A DNA stretch of 45,206 nt, from contig JABITN010000261.1 of NCBI GenBank assembly GCA_018700525.1, positions 1-45,206 of the forward strand, read 5' to 3'. The stretch is from Opitutales bacterium (GTDB lineage: Bacteria; Verrucomicrobiota; Verrucomicrobiia; Opitutales; Opitutaceae). This document shows positions 1 through 7,909 of the stretch, one piece after another (the first letter of the stretch is position 1; each line of letters opens with the position of its first letter). Below the pieces are notes generated by a model, which saw only the letters and a program-made list of their open reading frames with translations, was not told the origin of the DNA and made no database searches. The translations under genes were made by a program, and so were the position numbers.

Positions 1-1051
1 AAGTCAATCCAGCACTCGCATAAAACCCGGACCTCGCCATTTTTTGGGTCCAGGTTGAAATTCCGGCTCGATGACGCTGTAGATGCTGAACACCACGAAT
101 CAATACGAAAAGCGTCACCGGAAAAATGCACCATCGCATCAAAAACGTCGCTCCACTATGATAGATCGTATCCAAGGGTCCGCGAAGTGTAAGAATCGGC
201 ATAATGAAATGCGGTGCGATCAATGTTCCAAAAACCATGTTCGCCTGACGCGGTGCGAACAACGACTGCCCAGTTGCTCGCTTCATCAGCCACATCCAAA
301 CCGCGAGCATCGCAGCAACATTGGCCACTTGCAGCACATGCCCCGCTCCCCAAACTGAAAACTCAAAATGCGTTTCAATATCAAGGTTGCCTGGCATGCC
401 AGCAGTCGTCGAAATCCAGGTCGCTCCCGCCAAAACCACAACAATAGCAGAAGCCTGTAATCCAATCGCTGCCTCACTCGGCACCCAGGCTGGCAATGCT
501 AAGCTCGCCGACTCTCTTTTAGAAGAAATCAACGCATGGACGAACTGACCAATCACTCCCAGGAAAAACAGCCCAAGTCCTCCTAGGAAAAACGGATGAT
601 CAATCACCGGTATATAGTTCGCTAATACTGGTTGAGCCCCCTTTGCAACTCCCCCCATGAGCATTCCCACCACGCCAACAACCGAAACGATAAAAGCACC
701 TTTACGAATCGCCGACTCCGACCCTTTCTTCACCAACGATATCAATCCAGCGATGAATGCGTAAAACCAAACCACCAATGCCAGATCCACATGGACGACC
801 AAACACCGTTTGAACCAGAGCGGATCATCGATGAACTGTGAAATGAACGGCAGCCGACCGATCACAACAGCTAATGAAAGCAATCCCGCAATAACGATAC
901 TTCCAATCGCTAGAAGGATCCATCGCCGCGTTTCCGCCGACACGATTTCAGCGTCAATTTCAGTAGCTACTTCAACTCGGCTCGAAACATTAGGAGCATA
1001 CGAAGTTTCAGGTCTAAAAACTCGGAGGAAATTACTGATGAGCACTTGCAT
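1..1051 (-). CDS. heme-copper oxidase subunit I-like membrane protein (3' end outside window)
   Basis: The minus-strand frame is open from an ATG at 1051 to the window edge, giving 350 residues with no stop. It encodes many hydrophobic helices. One helix carries VVHVDLALVVWFY, with H87 placed like the low-spin heme ligand of heme-copper oxidases. A later helix has WGAGHVLQVAN, with H238 placed like a CuB ligand. H281 and H298 lie in the following helices. This resembles the cytochrome c/quinol oxidase subunit I superfamily, but it is not a clear cbb3, aa3 or NorB protein. A stop codon lies shortly upstream of 1051, and this is the first ATG after it. A perfect FNR-type box lies 50-63 bp upstream of the start, suggesting low-oxygen or NO control. 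The superfamily is fairly secure; the substrate is unknown. Confidence 0.72.
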   Translation of the reverse strand, partial: MQVLISNFLRVFRPETSYAPNVSSRVEVATEIDAEIVSAETRRWILLAIGSIVIAGLLSLAVVIGRLPFISQFIDDPLWFKRCLVVHVDLALVVWFYAFIAGLISLVKKGSESAIRKGAFIVSVVGVVGMLMGGVAKGAQPVLANYIPVIDHPFFLGGLGLFFLGVIGQFVHALISSKRESASLALPAWVPSEAAIGLQASAIVVVLAGATWISTTAGMPGNLDIETHFEFSVWGAGHVLQVANVAAMLAVWMWLMKRATGQSLFAPRQANMVFGTLIAPHFIMPILTLRGPLDTIYHSGATFLMRWCIFPVTLFVLIRGVQHLQRHRAGISTWTQKMARSGFYASAGLT

Positions 1052-1100
1052 AGTGGGGATCTTCAGCTCCAGGTTATAACCTGCTCACCGCCCCTTAGCT

Positions 1101-1114
1101 TTGATCCAGATCAA
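1101..1114. promoter_or_regulatory. FNR/Dnr/NNR-type operator
   Basis: The sequence TTGATCCAGATCAA is a perfect match to the TTGAT-N4-ATCAA consensus of Crp/Fnr-family regulators (FNR, ANR, Dnr). It sits just upstream of the minus-strand oxidase-like gene. If centred at -41.5, transcription would start near 1066, about 15 bases before the start codon. The match is seen directly; which regulator binds is inferred. Confidence 0.7.
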
Positions 1115-1289
1115 GAAGGCACCCGAATTGCCCCTTTCCGTGAAAGAACATCTCCACCCTCGACCACTAACCCCAGACCAATGCCCGACCAAGCGTCGCA
1201 CGGCCTGTTAAATTACAATGTTCCAACCCTCGCAGTCAAACAATAGAGACTGACGATCAGTGCTCGTCGGCCTAGTAAATTCACATGGG

Positions 1290-1577
1290 TTAGGTCTTGA
1301 CAGCTCGTTCGAATCCGAGTTTTTCGTAAAACCCGATAGCCGCCCGGTCTGCAGTTATCATCCGCTGATGAAAACCTTCGTACTTTGCCTGCATAAGTTT
1401 CATCATGCCTCTTCCGATTCCACGCCCACCGTAGGCCAGACGAACGAGCATATGCGGATAATACACAACCAAATGGCTATCCGATATCGCATTCCCTAAT
1501 CCCACCAACCTAGAGCCTAGTCGAGCGGTCACGATCGAATACGAACGATCTCTCATCACAACCAGGCTTGCTTCCAA
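1290..1577 (-). pseudogene. GNAT-family N-acetyltransferase, N-terminally truncated
   Basis: The frame encodes the acetyl-CoA-binding half of a GNAT fold: YGGRGIGRGMMKLM is the R/Q-x-x-G-x-G/A loop, followed by DRAAIGFYEKLGF, the usual C-terminal motif. Upstream it also has RLVGLGNAISD. Only about 95 residues remain, while this subfamily usually has 130-145, so the first strand and helices are missing. A stop lies just upstream in frame, and the only start is a TTG at 1577. The phrase EEIMQILGSVG in another minus frame at about 1577-1615 could be part of the lost N-terminus, which would mean a frameshift. The 5' end abuts an opposite-strand remnant. It is probably non-functional. Confidence 0.6.
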
Positions 1578-2085
1578 CCGACCCGAGTATTTGCATTATT
1601 TCTTCGGATGGTGCCTTCAGCACTGCCCTCGAACTAGGAGCGGTAGCAGGACGGTCCGACAACCAAATTAATCTAAGCCTAAAAGACCTATCAGTCGAAG
1701 AGTTTGCTTCAAAACTAAAAAGCGACGCCCAACCTCCTATTAGCGACTGAACGATGATTATCGCAATCAGCGGAAAGCTAAGTTCCATCGATTCCAACTT
1801 GGAGATCAAACCAACATTCAAAGGCTCCATCTTATCAATCGCGGAAAACCAAATACCCGCCGACAGCCTAAGTATTCCAATCTCACTACGAGGCCCTATC
1901 GACAAATCCGCTTTCAAACTAGATTCCAAAGCCTTCCATAAAGCTATCGCCAAAGCCGGCAAAAAATGCTTCTAAGCGAAGCTACCAAAAAACTCGGTAT
2001 CGAATCGTCAGGCGACGAAAAACTAGAGGACACCGCCAAAACGTCTCTCTGTGGATTTCTTAAAAAGAAGAGTGAAGACAGGTAA
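1568..2085 (+). pseudogene. decayed AsmA-like gene, C-terminal remnant
   Basis: Coding-like sequence runs across two lesions. The first part ends at an in-frame TGA at 1748-1750 and the same frame continues with MIIAISGKLSSID. A second break follows the six-A run at about 1961-1966. Adding one A there restores a frame that continues LLSEATKKLGIESS and ends at TAA 2083-2085 after FLKKKSEDR. Text such as DSLSIPISLRGPIDKSAFKL followed by a helical, lysine-rich tail resembles the C-terminus of AsmA/DUF748-type envelope proteins. The N-terminal bulk is absent. The family assignment rests on pattern only; the decay is well supported. Confidence 0.55.
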
Positions 2086-2258
2086 ACTTTTCGAGCCTAG
2101 TAAGGGCACAATTTTCAACTTAGCTGAAATCAGCTGAAACTACACCGACAATTCGATGGGGAAGCTACATTAATTTCCTCACAATATAATTAGATTAGCG
2201 CCTATGGGCCTAGCGGCACCGCACAACATAGGCGTTTCTTCCCAATCCCAAAAACTCT

Positions 2259-3110
2259 TTGATCCCACCATACGATACGCGAAGCCCATTCGAGCTAACA
2301 GTTGTCATTCCCGCCTTCAATCGGCAGGCAACTCTAGCGCGCTGTCTTGACTCCGTCTTGAACCAAACGCGCTCCGTTGACCACGTTATCCTCGTTGATG
2401 ACGGATCGACCGATGGCACTAAAGAATGGATACGCTCTACCTATCCAAGCGTTCAGGTTATTTCCCAACCAAATAAAGGAGTAAGCGCCGCTCGCAATAC
2501 GGGAATCCAAGCTGCAACAACCGACTGGATTGCTTTCCTCGATTCCGACGATGCATGGCTACCGAACAAAACCGAATGCCAAATCGCATTTTTGCAATCG
2601 CATGTCGAATACAAGATCTGCCATACGGAAGAAAGATGGATCTACCAAGGCATACCAAAAAAAGTACCCGCTGCCTACGCCAAGCATGGTGGATGGATTT
2701 TCGAACACTGTCTACCTGTATGCGCTATATCGCCTTCGACAACGTTCATCCACCGAAGCGTGTTCGATAAAGTCGGACTTTTCGACGAAGCGTTTCTTGC
2801 CTGCGAAGACTACGATCTGTGGCTTCGTATCGCTTCCCGCTACCCTGTTGGCCTAGTCGACGAGGTGCTGATTGAAAAACATGGGGGCCACGCTGATCAA
2901 TTATCCAACCAACGAGGGCTCGACTCCTATCGAATCGAGGCGATCGAAAAAGCCCTCAATACCAACACCCTTAATTCGAATCACCGAATCCTCGCGATCG
3001 AGACTCTACAATCAAAATGCGCCATTCTCGCCAACGGAGCTGAAAAACACGGCCGAGTCGCAGAAGCGAAACGCTTCCGAGACATATCAAATCGATTTCA
3101 ACTTCTTTAA
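2259..3110 (+). CDS. glycosyltransferase family 2
   Basis: The protein has 283 residues and a GT-A fold. LTVVIPAFNRQATLARCL opens the Rossmann-like domain, VDDGSTDG binds the nucleotide sugar, NKGVSAARNTG follows, and FLDSDDAWLP is the DxD-type metal site. A later EDYDLWLR provides the ED acidic pair near the catalytic base position. Such enzymes transfer a sugar from a nucleotide donor, usually in cell-surface polysaccharide or glycolipid synthesis. There is no transmembrane segment. The frame has no upstream ATG; a stop (TAG) lies about 30 bases before the TTG at 2259, so TTG is the likely start. It converges on the DUF1080 gene with only two bases between. The acceptor cannot be told. Confidence 0.88.
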   Translation: MIPPYDTRSPFELTVVIPAFNRQATLARCLDSVLNQTRSVDHVILVDDGSTDGTKEWIRSTYPSVQVISQPNKGVSAARNTGIQAATTDWIAFLDSDDAWLPNKTECQIAFLQSHVEYKICHTEERWIYQGIPKKVPAAYAKHGGWIFEHCLPVCAISPSTTFIHRSVFDKVGLFDEAFLACEDYDLWLRIASRYPVGLVDEVLIEKHGGHADQLSNQRGLDSYRIEAIEKALNTNTLNSNHRILAIETLQSKCAILANGAEKHGRVAEAKRFRDISNRFQLL

Positions 3111-3112
3111 AC

Positions 3113-3730
3113 TCATAATTCTGAAATCCGAATATCCTTATACCAGGCTTCCATCGGCGCACCACTGTGTACTTGAACGGCAATGACACCAGAACGGTCA
3201 ATCGAATCATCCTCTTCTAAATAATCAACTGTCTTCATTCCATTTAGCCAAAGCTGGATATGCGGCCCCTCGGCCCGAATTACATACTCGTTCCAATCAT
3301 TCAAATTAACCTTCGCCATAACCGTCTCGAGGTCCGGTCCCTCTAGCACCTTGCGGCGACGCGCTTCATCGTAAAGTGCTCCCCAATACTTGCCGCCCAT
3401 ATCCGCTTGATAACCAATCACCTCATGATGATCCGGTATCCGCTTCGTACGAAATTGAACTCCCGCATTCGGGCTTTCGCCGATCATTTTGAAGGTCAAT
3501 CTAAGTTCGAAATCCCCATATGTCGCCTTCGTGCTCAGAAACTGATTCTTCTCGATCCGATCGTCCAGGGTGCCGCCCACAATTGCACCGCCCTCGATGC
3601 GAAAGGAATCAAGCGGACCTTCCCAACCGGCAAACGACTCTCCATCGAATAGGGAGACACTCCTTTTTCCGCAACCCGCCACAAGAACGGCCAGCGCAAG
3701 CAAACACGAATACGATTTGAGGTTTTTCAT
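3113..3730 (-). CDS. DUF1080 (3-keto-disaccharide hydrolase-like) lipoprotein
   Basis: The protein has about 205 residues. The N-terminus MKNLKSYSCLLALAVLVAGC is a lipoprotein signal with lipobox LVAGC, so it should be lipid-anchored in the envelope. The mature part is one DUF1080 domain: SLFDGESFAGWEG at the start, then FELRLTFKM, NAGVQFRTKR, WNEYVIRAEG, IQLWLNG and GVIAVQVHSG. The fold is concanavalin-like, and some members hydrolyse 3-keto-glycosides. DUF1080 proteins are abundant in Verrucomicrobiota and Planctomycetota. The ATG at 3730 is preferred to the TTG at 3736 because it starts the signal peptide directly. Confidence 0.88.
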   Translation of the reverse strand: MKNLKSYSCLLALAVLVAGCGKRSVSLFDGESFAGWEGPLDSFRIEGGAIVGGTLDDRIEKNQFLSTKATYGDFELRLTFKMIGESPNAGVQFRTKRIPDHHEVIGYQADMGGKYWGALYDEARRRKVLEGPDLETVMAKVNLNDWNEYVIRAEGPHIQLWLNGMKTVDYLEEDDSIDRSGVIAVQVHSGAPMEAWYKDIRISEL

Positions 3731-4071
3731 ACCCAAACCCTAACAACCAAAAATAATTTCGCCAGTATTTTTCTAATACCTTCGCAGACAAGAGCTTTCC
3801 CTTGCATTCCTCGCCCCTTTCAGTTCGTTACTCCTATTTATGTAGAATTTGTGGACTCATATTGCAACTTGGTTTCTCGGCCTCGGTGAAACCTACGGCG
3901 TCGATCCGATCATCGACGAACCCGCACCCTTCGCCATTCCTTAGCACTTTAACGGCAAACCTAGGTCGAATACTCGTCCGATTATAAGATCCCACTCTTG
4001 ATCTTAATCTCCATGGGTGATTTAGAGCATGAAGTAGCAAGCGAATTTACTCACCTCAAAACCATACTCAC
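3731..4071. other. intergenic region with one short coding-like stretch
   Basis: No full gene is visible. One stretch on the plus strand, 3849-3944 (TTG start, TAG stop, 31 codons), has codon use like the neighbouring genes and reads TWFLGLGETYGVDP followed by an acidic and proline-rich tail. It may be the end of a lost gene or a very small protein. The rest, including the leader of the downstream gene, shows no recognisable signal. Confidence 0.25.
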
Positions 4072-5040
4072 ATGAACTCCAGAAGACGATTTCTCACCCT
4101 ATCAACCCTCGGCTCCCTAACCGGACTCGGATCTCTCAAAGCATTTGGCCAAGTCAAGCCTGTCAAAGGCCCCATCATCATATCAACTTGGAATACGGGA
4201 ATCAGAGCTAACAACCTAGGTTACGAAATTTTGCAAAACGGAGGCAGCGTGCTCGATTGCGTAGAAAAAGGCGTCAACGTAATCGAGAACGACCCGAATA
4301 ATCGAACCGTAGGTATCGGCGGATTCCCTGATATCGAAGGCAATGTCACGCTCGATGCTTGTATCATGGACCAACACCAACACTGCGGATCCGTCGCGTT
4401 CCTCCAGCATATTAAGAATCCCGTTTCCGTCGCCCGTAAAGTAATGGAGAATACCAAGCATGTCATGCTCGTTGGCGAAGGAGCCCTAAAATTCGCCCTC
4501 GAACAAGGTTTCAAGAAAGAGGTACTCCTTACCGAAAAAACGCTGACCGCATGGAAGAAGCGTAAAGCGGAGGAAGACGACAAACTTCCAGAAATCAATA
4601 TCGAGAATCATGATACAATCGGTATGATCGCTCGCGACGCCGATGGCAATCTCTCCGGCTCCTGCACAACTAGCGGGGCGGGAATGAAACTGCATGGCCG
4701 AGTCGGCGACTCCCCAATTATCGGAGCAGGACTTTACGTCGACAACGATATCGGTGGAGCCGCAGCCACCGGTTGGGGCGAAGCCGTTATCGAAAACGCA
4801 GGAAGCGCAATGGTTGTCGAACTCATGCGCCACGGACGCTCGCCACAAGAGGCCTGCGAAGAAATCGTGCGTCGCATCGCCAACAAATTGGAAGATTGGC
4901 GATCCATCCAAGTCGGCTTCATCGCTCTCAACAAAGCCGGCCAAACCGGAGCTTTCTCCATTAAAAAAGGTTTTACCTACGCCCATCACTCCGGCGGTCA
5001 AAACACCGAAAGACCTGCCGACAGCCTAATAAAAGGATAG
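4072..5040 (+). CDS. exported glycosylasparaginase (N4-(beta-N-acetylglucosaminyl)-L-asparaginase)
   Basis: The protein has 322 residues. The N-terminus MNSRRRFLTLSTLGSLTGLG is a Tat-type signal (RRRFL). The mature part is an N-terminal-nucleophile hydrolase of the asparaginase-2 family. NPNNRTVGIGG-type text (DPNNRTVGIGGFPD) and MDQHQHCGSVAFL precede the processing site HDTIGMIARD, where T182 would become the nucleophile after autocleavage. SCTTSGAGMKLHGRVGDSP and ATGWGEAV build the active site of the small subunit. It should cleave GlcNAc-Asn bonds from glycopeptides outside the cytoplasm, fitting a scavenging role beside the secreted esterases. Confidence 0.92.
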   Translation: MNSRRRFLTLSTLGSLTGLGSLKAFGQVKPVKGPIIISTWNTGIRANNLGYEILQNGGSVLDCVEKGVNVIENDPNNRTVGIGGFPDIEGNVTLDACIMDQHQHCGSVAFLQHIKNPVSVARKVMENTKHVMLVGEGALKFALEQGFKKEVLLTEKTLTAWKKRKAEEDDKLPEINIENHDTIGMIARDADGNLSGSCTTSGAGMKLHGRVGDSPIIGAGLYVDNDIGGAAATGWGEAVIENAGSAMVVELMRHGRSPQEACEEIVRRIANKLEDWRSIQVGFIALNKAGQTGAFSIKKGFTYAHHSGGQNTERPADSLIKG

Positions 5041-5101
5041 AGACCGGTCGGGCCGAGCAAAACGCTCAGCCGCAGAACCTAAGTCTCTGTTAACCCGTCA
5101 A

Positions 5102-5122
5102 GGCGGCCTCGGCGAGGCCGTC
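5102..5122. repeat. GC-rich palindrome between convergent genes (REP-like or bidirectional terminator)
   Basis: GGCCTC at 5105-5110 pairs with GAGGCC at 5114-5119 around a GGC loop, and the stem extends to 5102/5122 with one G-T pair. A second small hairpin (GAGC...GCTC) lies about 40 bases upstream. The element is between the stop of the glycosylasparaginase gene and the stop of the convergent esterase gene. It has no T-run, so it looks more like a repetitive extragenic palindrome than a classical terminator. Copies elsewhere in the genome cannot be checked here. Confidence 0.5.
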
Positions 5123-6004
5123 CTACCCGCCAATAACGCGCGATAAAAAGCGGTGTATCCGATCCATGCGTTCCGCATCGTAAAACATCGCTCCTCCGTG
5201 CTTCGCTCCATGCAGAGCTTCGAAAATAACCGGGGCCCCTACTGACTCGTACCTTCCCTCCAGCTCATGAGATTGATTGATCGGCATTTGCGGATCCTGA
5301 TCTCCATGGATCATCAACAGCGGCGGATCATTTGCATCGACATGGAAAACCGGACTAGCCAAACGCGTTTCATCGACCAAATCATCCGGTTGCCCCCCGA
5401 TAAACAAATCCAATGCCGGTACTCGTACACTCAAACCATGTGGCGTCGATTGATTCAATATAGTCGTCAGATTACTAGCCCCATACAAAGAAACAATTCC
5501 CTGAATAGCCGAGCTCTCGCTTCGATAATCACCAACCTTCCCTTCGAGAACTTCATGACCATTTGTAATCCCCGCCAAAGCCGCCAAATGGCCGCCTGCC
5601 GAAGAACCAATTATAAATACGTTATCAGCTTTTATTCCGAACTTCTCGCTTTTCGCCCGCAAAAAACGAATCGCTGCCTTGATATCGTGAATCTGAGCAG
5701 GAAAGCGAGCCTCGCCACTTAAGCGGTAATCGACACTCGCAATCGCCCACCCTTTGTCGACTAGCCCCACTACCGGAACCTTGTCCTTCGAGCCAGAACG
5801 CCAAGCCCCTCCATGTATCCAAACAATAACTCCATTTATAGAGTAGTTCTCTGGAATATACAGGTCGAGTTTCAAATGCCGGCTTCCTACAACCGCATAT
5901 TCGACGTCCTTAGTCGCTTTTATAACTTCCTCGCTTCTACCGGACAACCATAGTAGACAACCCAACGCTCCCATCAACCATATCTTAGTCACTCGGTAAT
6001 TCAT
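5123..6004 (-). CDS. secreted alpha/beta hydrolase (esterase/lipase, BD-FAE-like)
   Basis: The protein has 293 residues. An N-terminal hydrophobic segment (IWLMGALGCLLWLSG) suggests export. VIVWIHGGAWRSGSKD carries the HGG oxyanion-hole motif of hormone-sensitive-lipase-like enzymes. GSSAGGHLAALAG is the nucleophile elbow. HGDQDPQMP supplies the acidic residue and HGAKHGG the histidine of the triad. Substrates in this group include acetylated or feruloylated xylans and small esters. It lies opposite to and convergent with the glycosylasparaginase gene. The class is certain; the substrate is not. Confidence 0.88.
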   Translation of the reverse strand: MNYRVTKIWLMGALGCLLWLSGRSEEVIKATKDVEYAVVGSRHLKLDLYIPENYSINGVIVWIHGGAWRSGSKDKVPVVGLVDKGWAIASVDYRLSGEARFPAQIHDIKAAIRFLRAKSEKFGIKADNVFIIGSSAGGHLAALAGITNGHEVLEGKVGDYRSESSAIQGIVSLYGASNLTTILNQSTPHGLSVRVPALDLFIGGQPDDLVDETRLASPVFHVDANDPPLLMIHGDQDPQMPINQSHELEGRYESVGAPVIFEALHGAKHGGAMFYDAERMDRIHRFLSRVIGG

Positions 6005-6123
6005 GCTACCAAAAGATCAGGGCACCAGCGCAATGACAACGGAAAATGTCCACAGCCTCCTGCAACCCTCGATCCTGCGATATGTTCTCGCCCTGAGCCA
6101 CTCTCACTTCTTCACTGATTCCC

Positions 6124-7035
6124 ATGAAAGCCTACCCAACTCTCGGAATCCTTTTCTTCGCGATCGTTCTGCCACTCGCCTGGTCCCAAGAACCGCAAAT
6201 CGAATCCGATTACCCGTTAAGCAAAGACTCGCTGCGACACAAAGGCGTACCGCAAGGCACTTTCACTCACCACGTCTGGAAGAACAGCCAAGTTTTCCCA
6301 GGAACAATTCGACGATACTACGTGTATGTCCCAGTGCAATACGACGCATCGAAACCAGCCGCCCTTATGGTTTTCCAAGACGGGCACACTTTCATCGGCG
6401 AAAACGGCGACTATCGAGCTCCTGCAGTTTTCGACAACCTGATTCACTCAAAAGAAATTCCCATAACCATTTGCGTATTCATCGACCCCGGACATTTAAC
6501 GCCCGAACTTCCCCCTGAGCCAGGTTGGAGGCCTCGCCCCGCCAATCGCAGCTTCGAATACGATACGCTAAGTGCCGACTATTCGAATTTCCTACTCAAG
6601 GAGATTCTACCTGAAGTCGAAAAATCGTACAACATCACCAATGACCCGAACGGCCGAGCCATCAGCGGAAACAGCAGCGGCGGCATCTGCGCATTCACTG
6701 TTGCCTGGGAGAGACCGGATCAATTTCGCAAAGTCCTCAGCCACATCGGTAGCTTCACAAACATCCGCGGGGGACACAACTACCCAGCTCTCATCCGAAA
6801 AGGTGGCGACCCAAGACCTCTGCGCGTATTCCTACAAGACGGCAGCGGCGACCTTGACAATCAACATGGTAACTGGCCCCTTGCTAACAAACAAATGTAC
6901 GCAGCCCTCAAATTCAGAGACTATGACGTAAAATTCGTCTACGGCACCGGCGGACACAACGGAAACCACGGAGGAGCCATATTCCCTAACTCTCTACGCT
7001 GGCTCTGGCGAGAGTACTCGCTACGCTCCAATTGA
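6124..7035 (+). CDS. secreted esterase, enterochelin-esterase-like (Fes/CE1 type)
   Basis: The protein has 303 residues with a signal peptide (TLGILFFAIVLPLAWSQ). The alpha/beta hydrolase core has RRYYVYVPVQYD, LMVFQDGHTFIG, the nucleophile elbow ISGNSSGGICAF, and a C-terminal GTGGHNGNHGG with the catalytic histidine. VFIDPGH replaces the usual NVGR-type strand of this family. The architecture is that of single-domain enterochelin-esterase/feruloyl-esterase-like proteins, common in Verrucomicrobiota. These probably act on plant or algal esters rather than on siderophores. It is read away from the preceding hydrolase gene, with 119 bases between. Confidence 0.88.
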   Translation: MKAYPTLGILFFAIVLPLAWSQEPQIESDYPLSKDSLRHKGVPQGTFTHHVWKNSQVFPGTIRRYYVYVPVQYDASKPAALMVFQDGHTFIGENGDYRAPAVFDNLIHSKEIPITICVFIDPGHLTPELPPEPGWRPRPANRSFEYDTLSADYSNFLLKEILPEVEKSYNITNDPNGRAISGNSSGGICAFTVAWERPDQFRKVLSHIGSFTNIRGGHNYPALIRKGGDPRPLRVFLQDGSGDLDNQHGNWPLANKQMYAALKFRDYDVKFVYGTGGHNGNHGGAIFPNSLRWLWREYSLRSN

Positions 7036-7073
7036 CAGTGTTTGATAACTAACAAAATTTTCTACTAACCTCT

Positions 7074-7730
7074 ATGTTTCGATTCACTCTATTCAAAATC
7101 CCTGTCTCCGTTCACGGATTTTTCTTCTTGCTAACCGCTTTTCTTGGTGGAGCGCTAAGGGCTCAAACACCTTCCCAATGGCACCAAGTGCTGATCTTCA
7201 TGGCAGCCGCGTTCATTTCGATTCTCATTCACGAACTCGGTCACGCATTGACAGGACTTCGCTTCGGAGCTCCTTCCACTCATATTTCGCTACATTCCAT
7301 GGGGGGAGCCGCATCATTCCCTGGCGCCAATTTCTCACGCAAGCATCGTATTCTAATGACTGCAGCCGGACCCGGAGCGAGTATCGCTCTCGCGGCCGTA
7401 TTCATTCTTCTAAGCGTTTTCGCAATAGATATTGACCCCAACACAACGAATCTCCCACCGCTTTTCGCCTCGTTCATCGGAACGCTGATAACGATCAATC
7501 TCTTTTGGAGTTTCATAAACCTTTGCCCTATCCTGCCTATGGACGGTGGTCAAATACTCAGAGACGTGCTCGGCCCAAACCGAACAAGGCTAACATGTAT
7601 CATAAGTTTCATAACACTAGGAATTCTAGCCTTCCTGCTTTGGAACCTCACCCATTCCCTCTACAATATGATTATCATGATATTCCTAGGCACCTACACT
7701 TGGAAACTCTATCAACAAACATCGAGATAG
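7074..7730 (+). CDS. M50-family (site-2-type) membrane zinc protease
   Basis: The protein has 218 residues with about six hydrophobic segments. The zinc motif HELGH (H53, E54, H57) lies in the second membrane segment, and LPMDGGQ supplies the third ligand (D157), as in site-2 proteases. A GGAASFPG loop lies between them, as in the SpoIVFB-like and Rip-like group. No PDZ or CBS domain is present, so it is a minimal core protease. It starts 38 bases after the esterase gene on the same strand and may be cotranscribed. The substrate is unknown. Confidence 0.9.
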   Translation: MFRFTLFKIPVSVHGFFFLLTAFLGGALRAQTPSQWHQVLIFMAAAFISILIHELGHALTGLRFGAPSTHISLHSMGGAASFPGANFSRKHRILMTAAGPGASIALAAVFILLSVFAIDIDPNTTNLPPLFASFIGTLITINLFWSFINLCPILPMDGGQILRDVLGPNRTRLTCIISFITLGILAFLLWNLTHSLYNMIIMIFLGTYTWKLYQQTSR

Positions 7731-7909
7731 ATTACCCAAATATGTCGCAAATCGACTGTATAATAGATTCTCAGGATCCGCTTCCCGGATACAGGTCGGC
7801 TAACATCGAATAGGTTTTCGAAAGTCGACCTTGCTTTAATCACGCCAAAACTGATTGTCGTTTCCTTGTCGCAACATAGCAAAACGAAACTCAATTTACG
7901 ATCTTCACG

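Noticed and set aside
83-358. plus-strand ORFs in the first kilobase
   Set aside because: They are antisense to the long minus-strand membrane-protein frame, which has convincing helices and ligands; their own sequences are arginine- and histidine-rich shadows.
1510-1962. 150-codon minus ORF
   Set aside because: It is antisense to the AsmA-like remnant, whose plus-strand text is more protein-like; only its last part may hold a displaced piece of the GNAT N-terminus.
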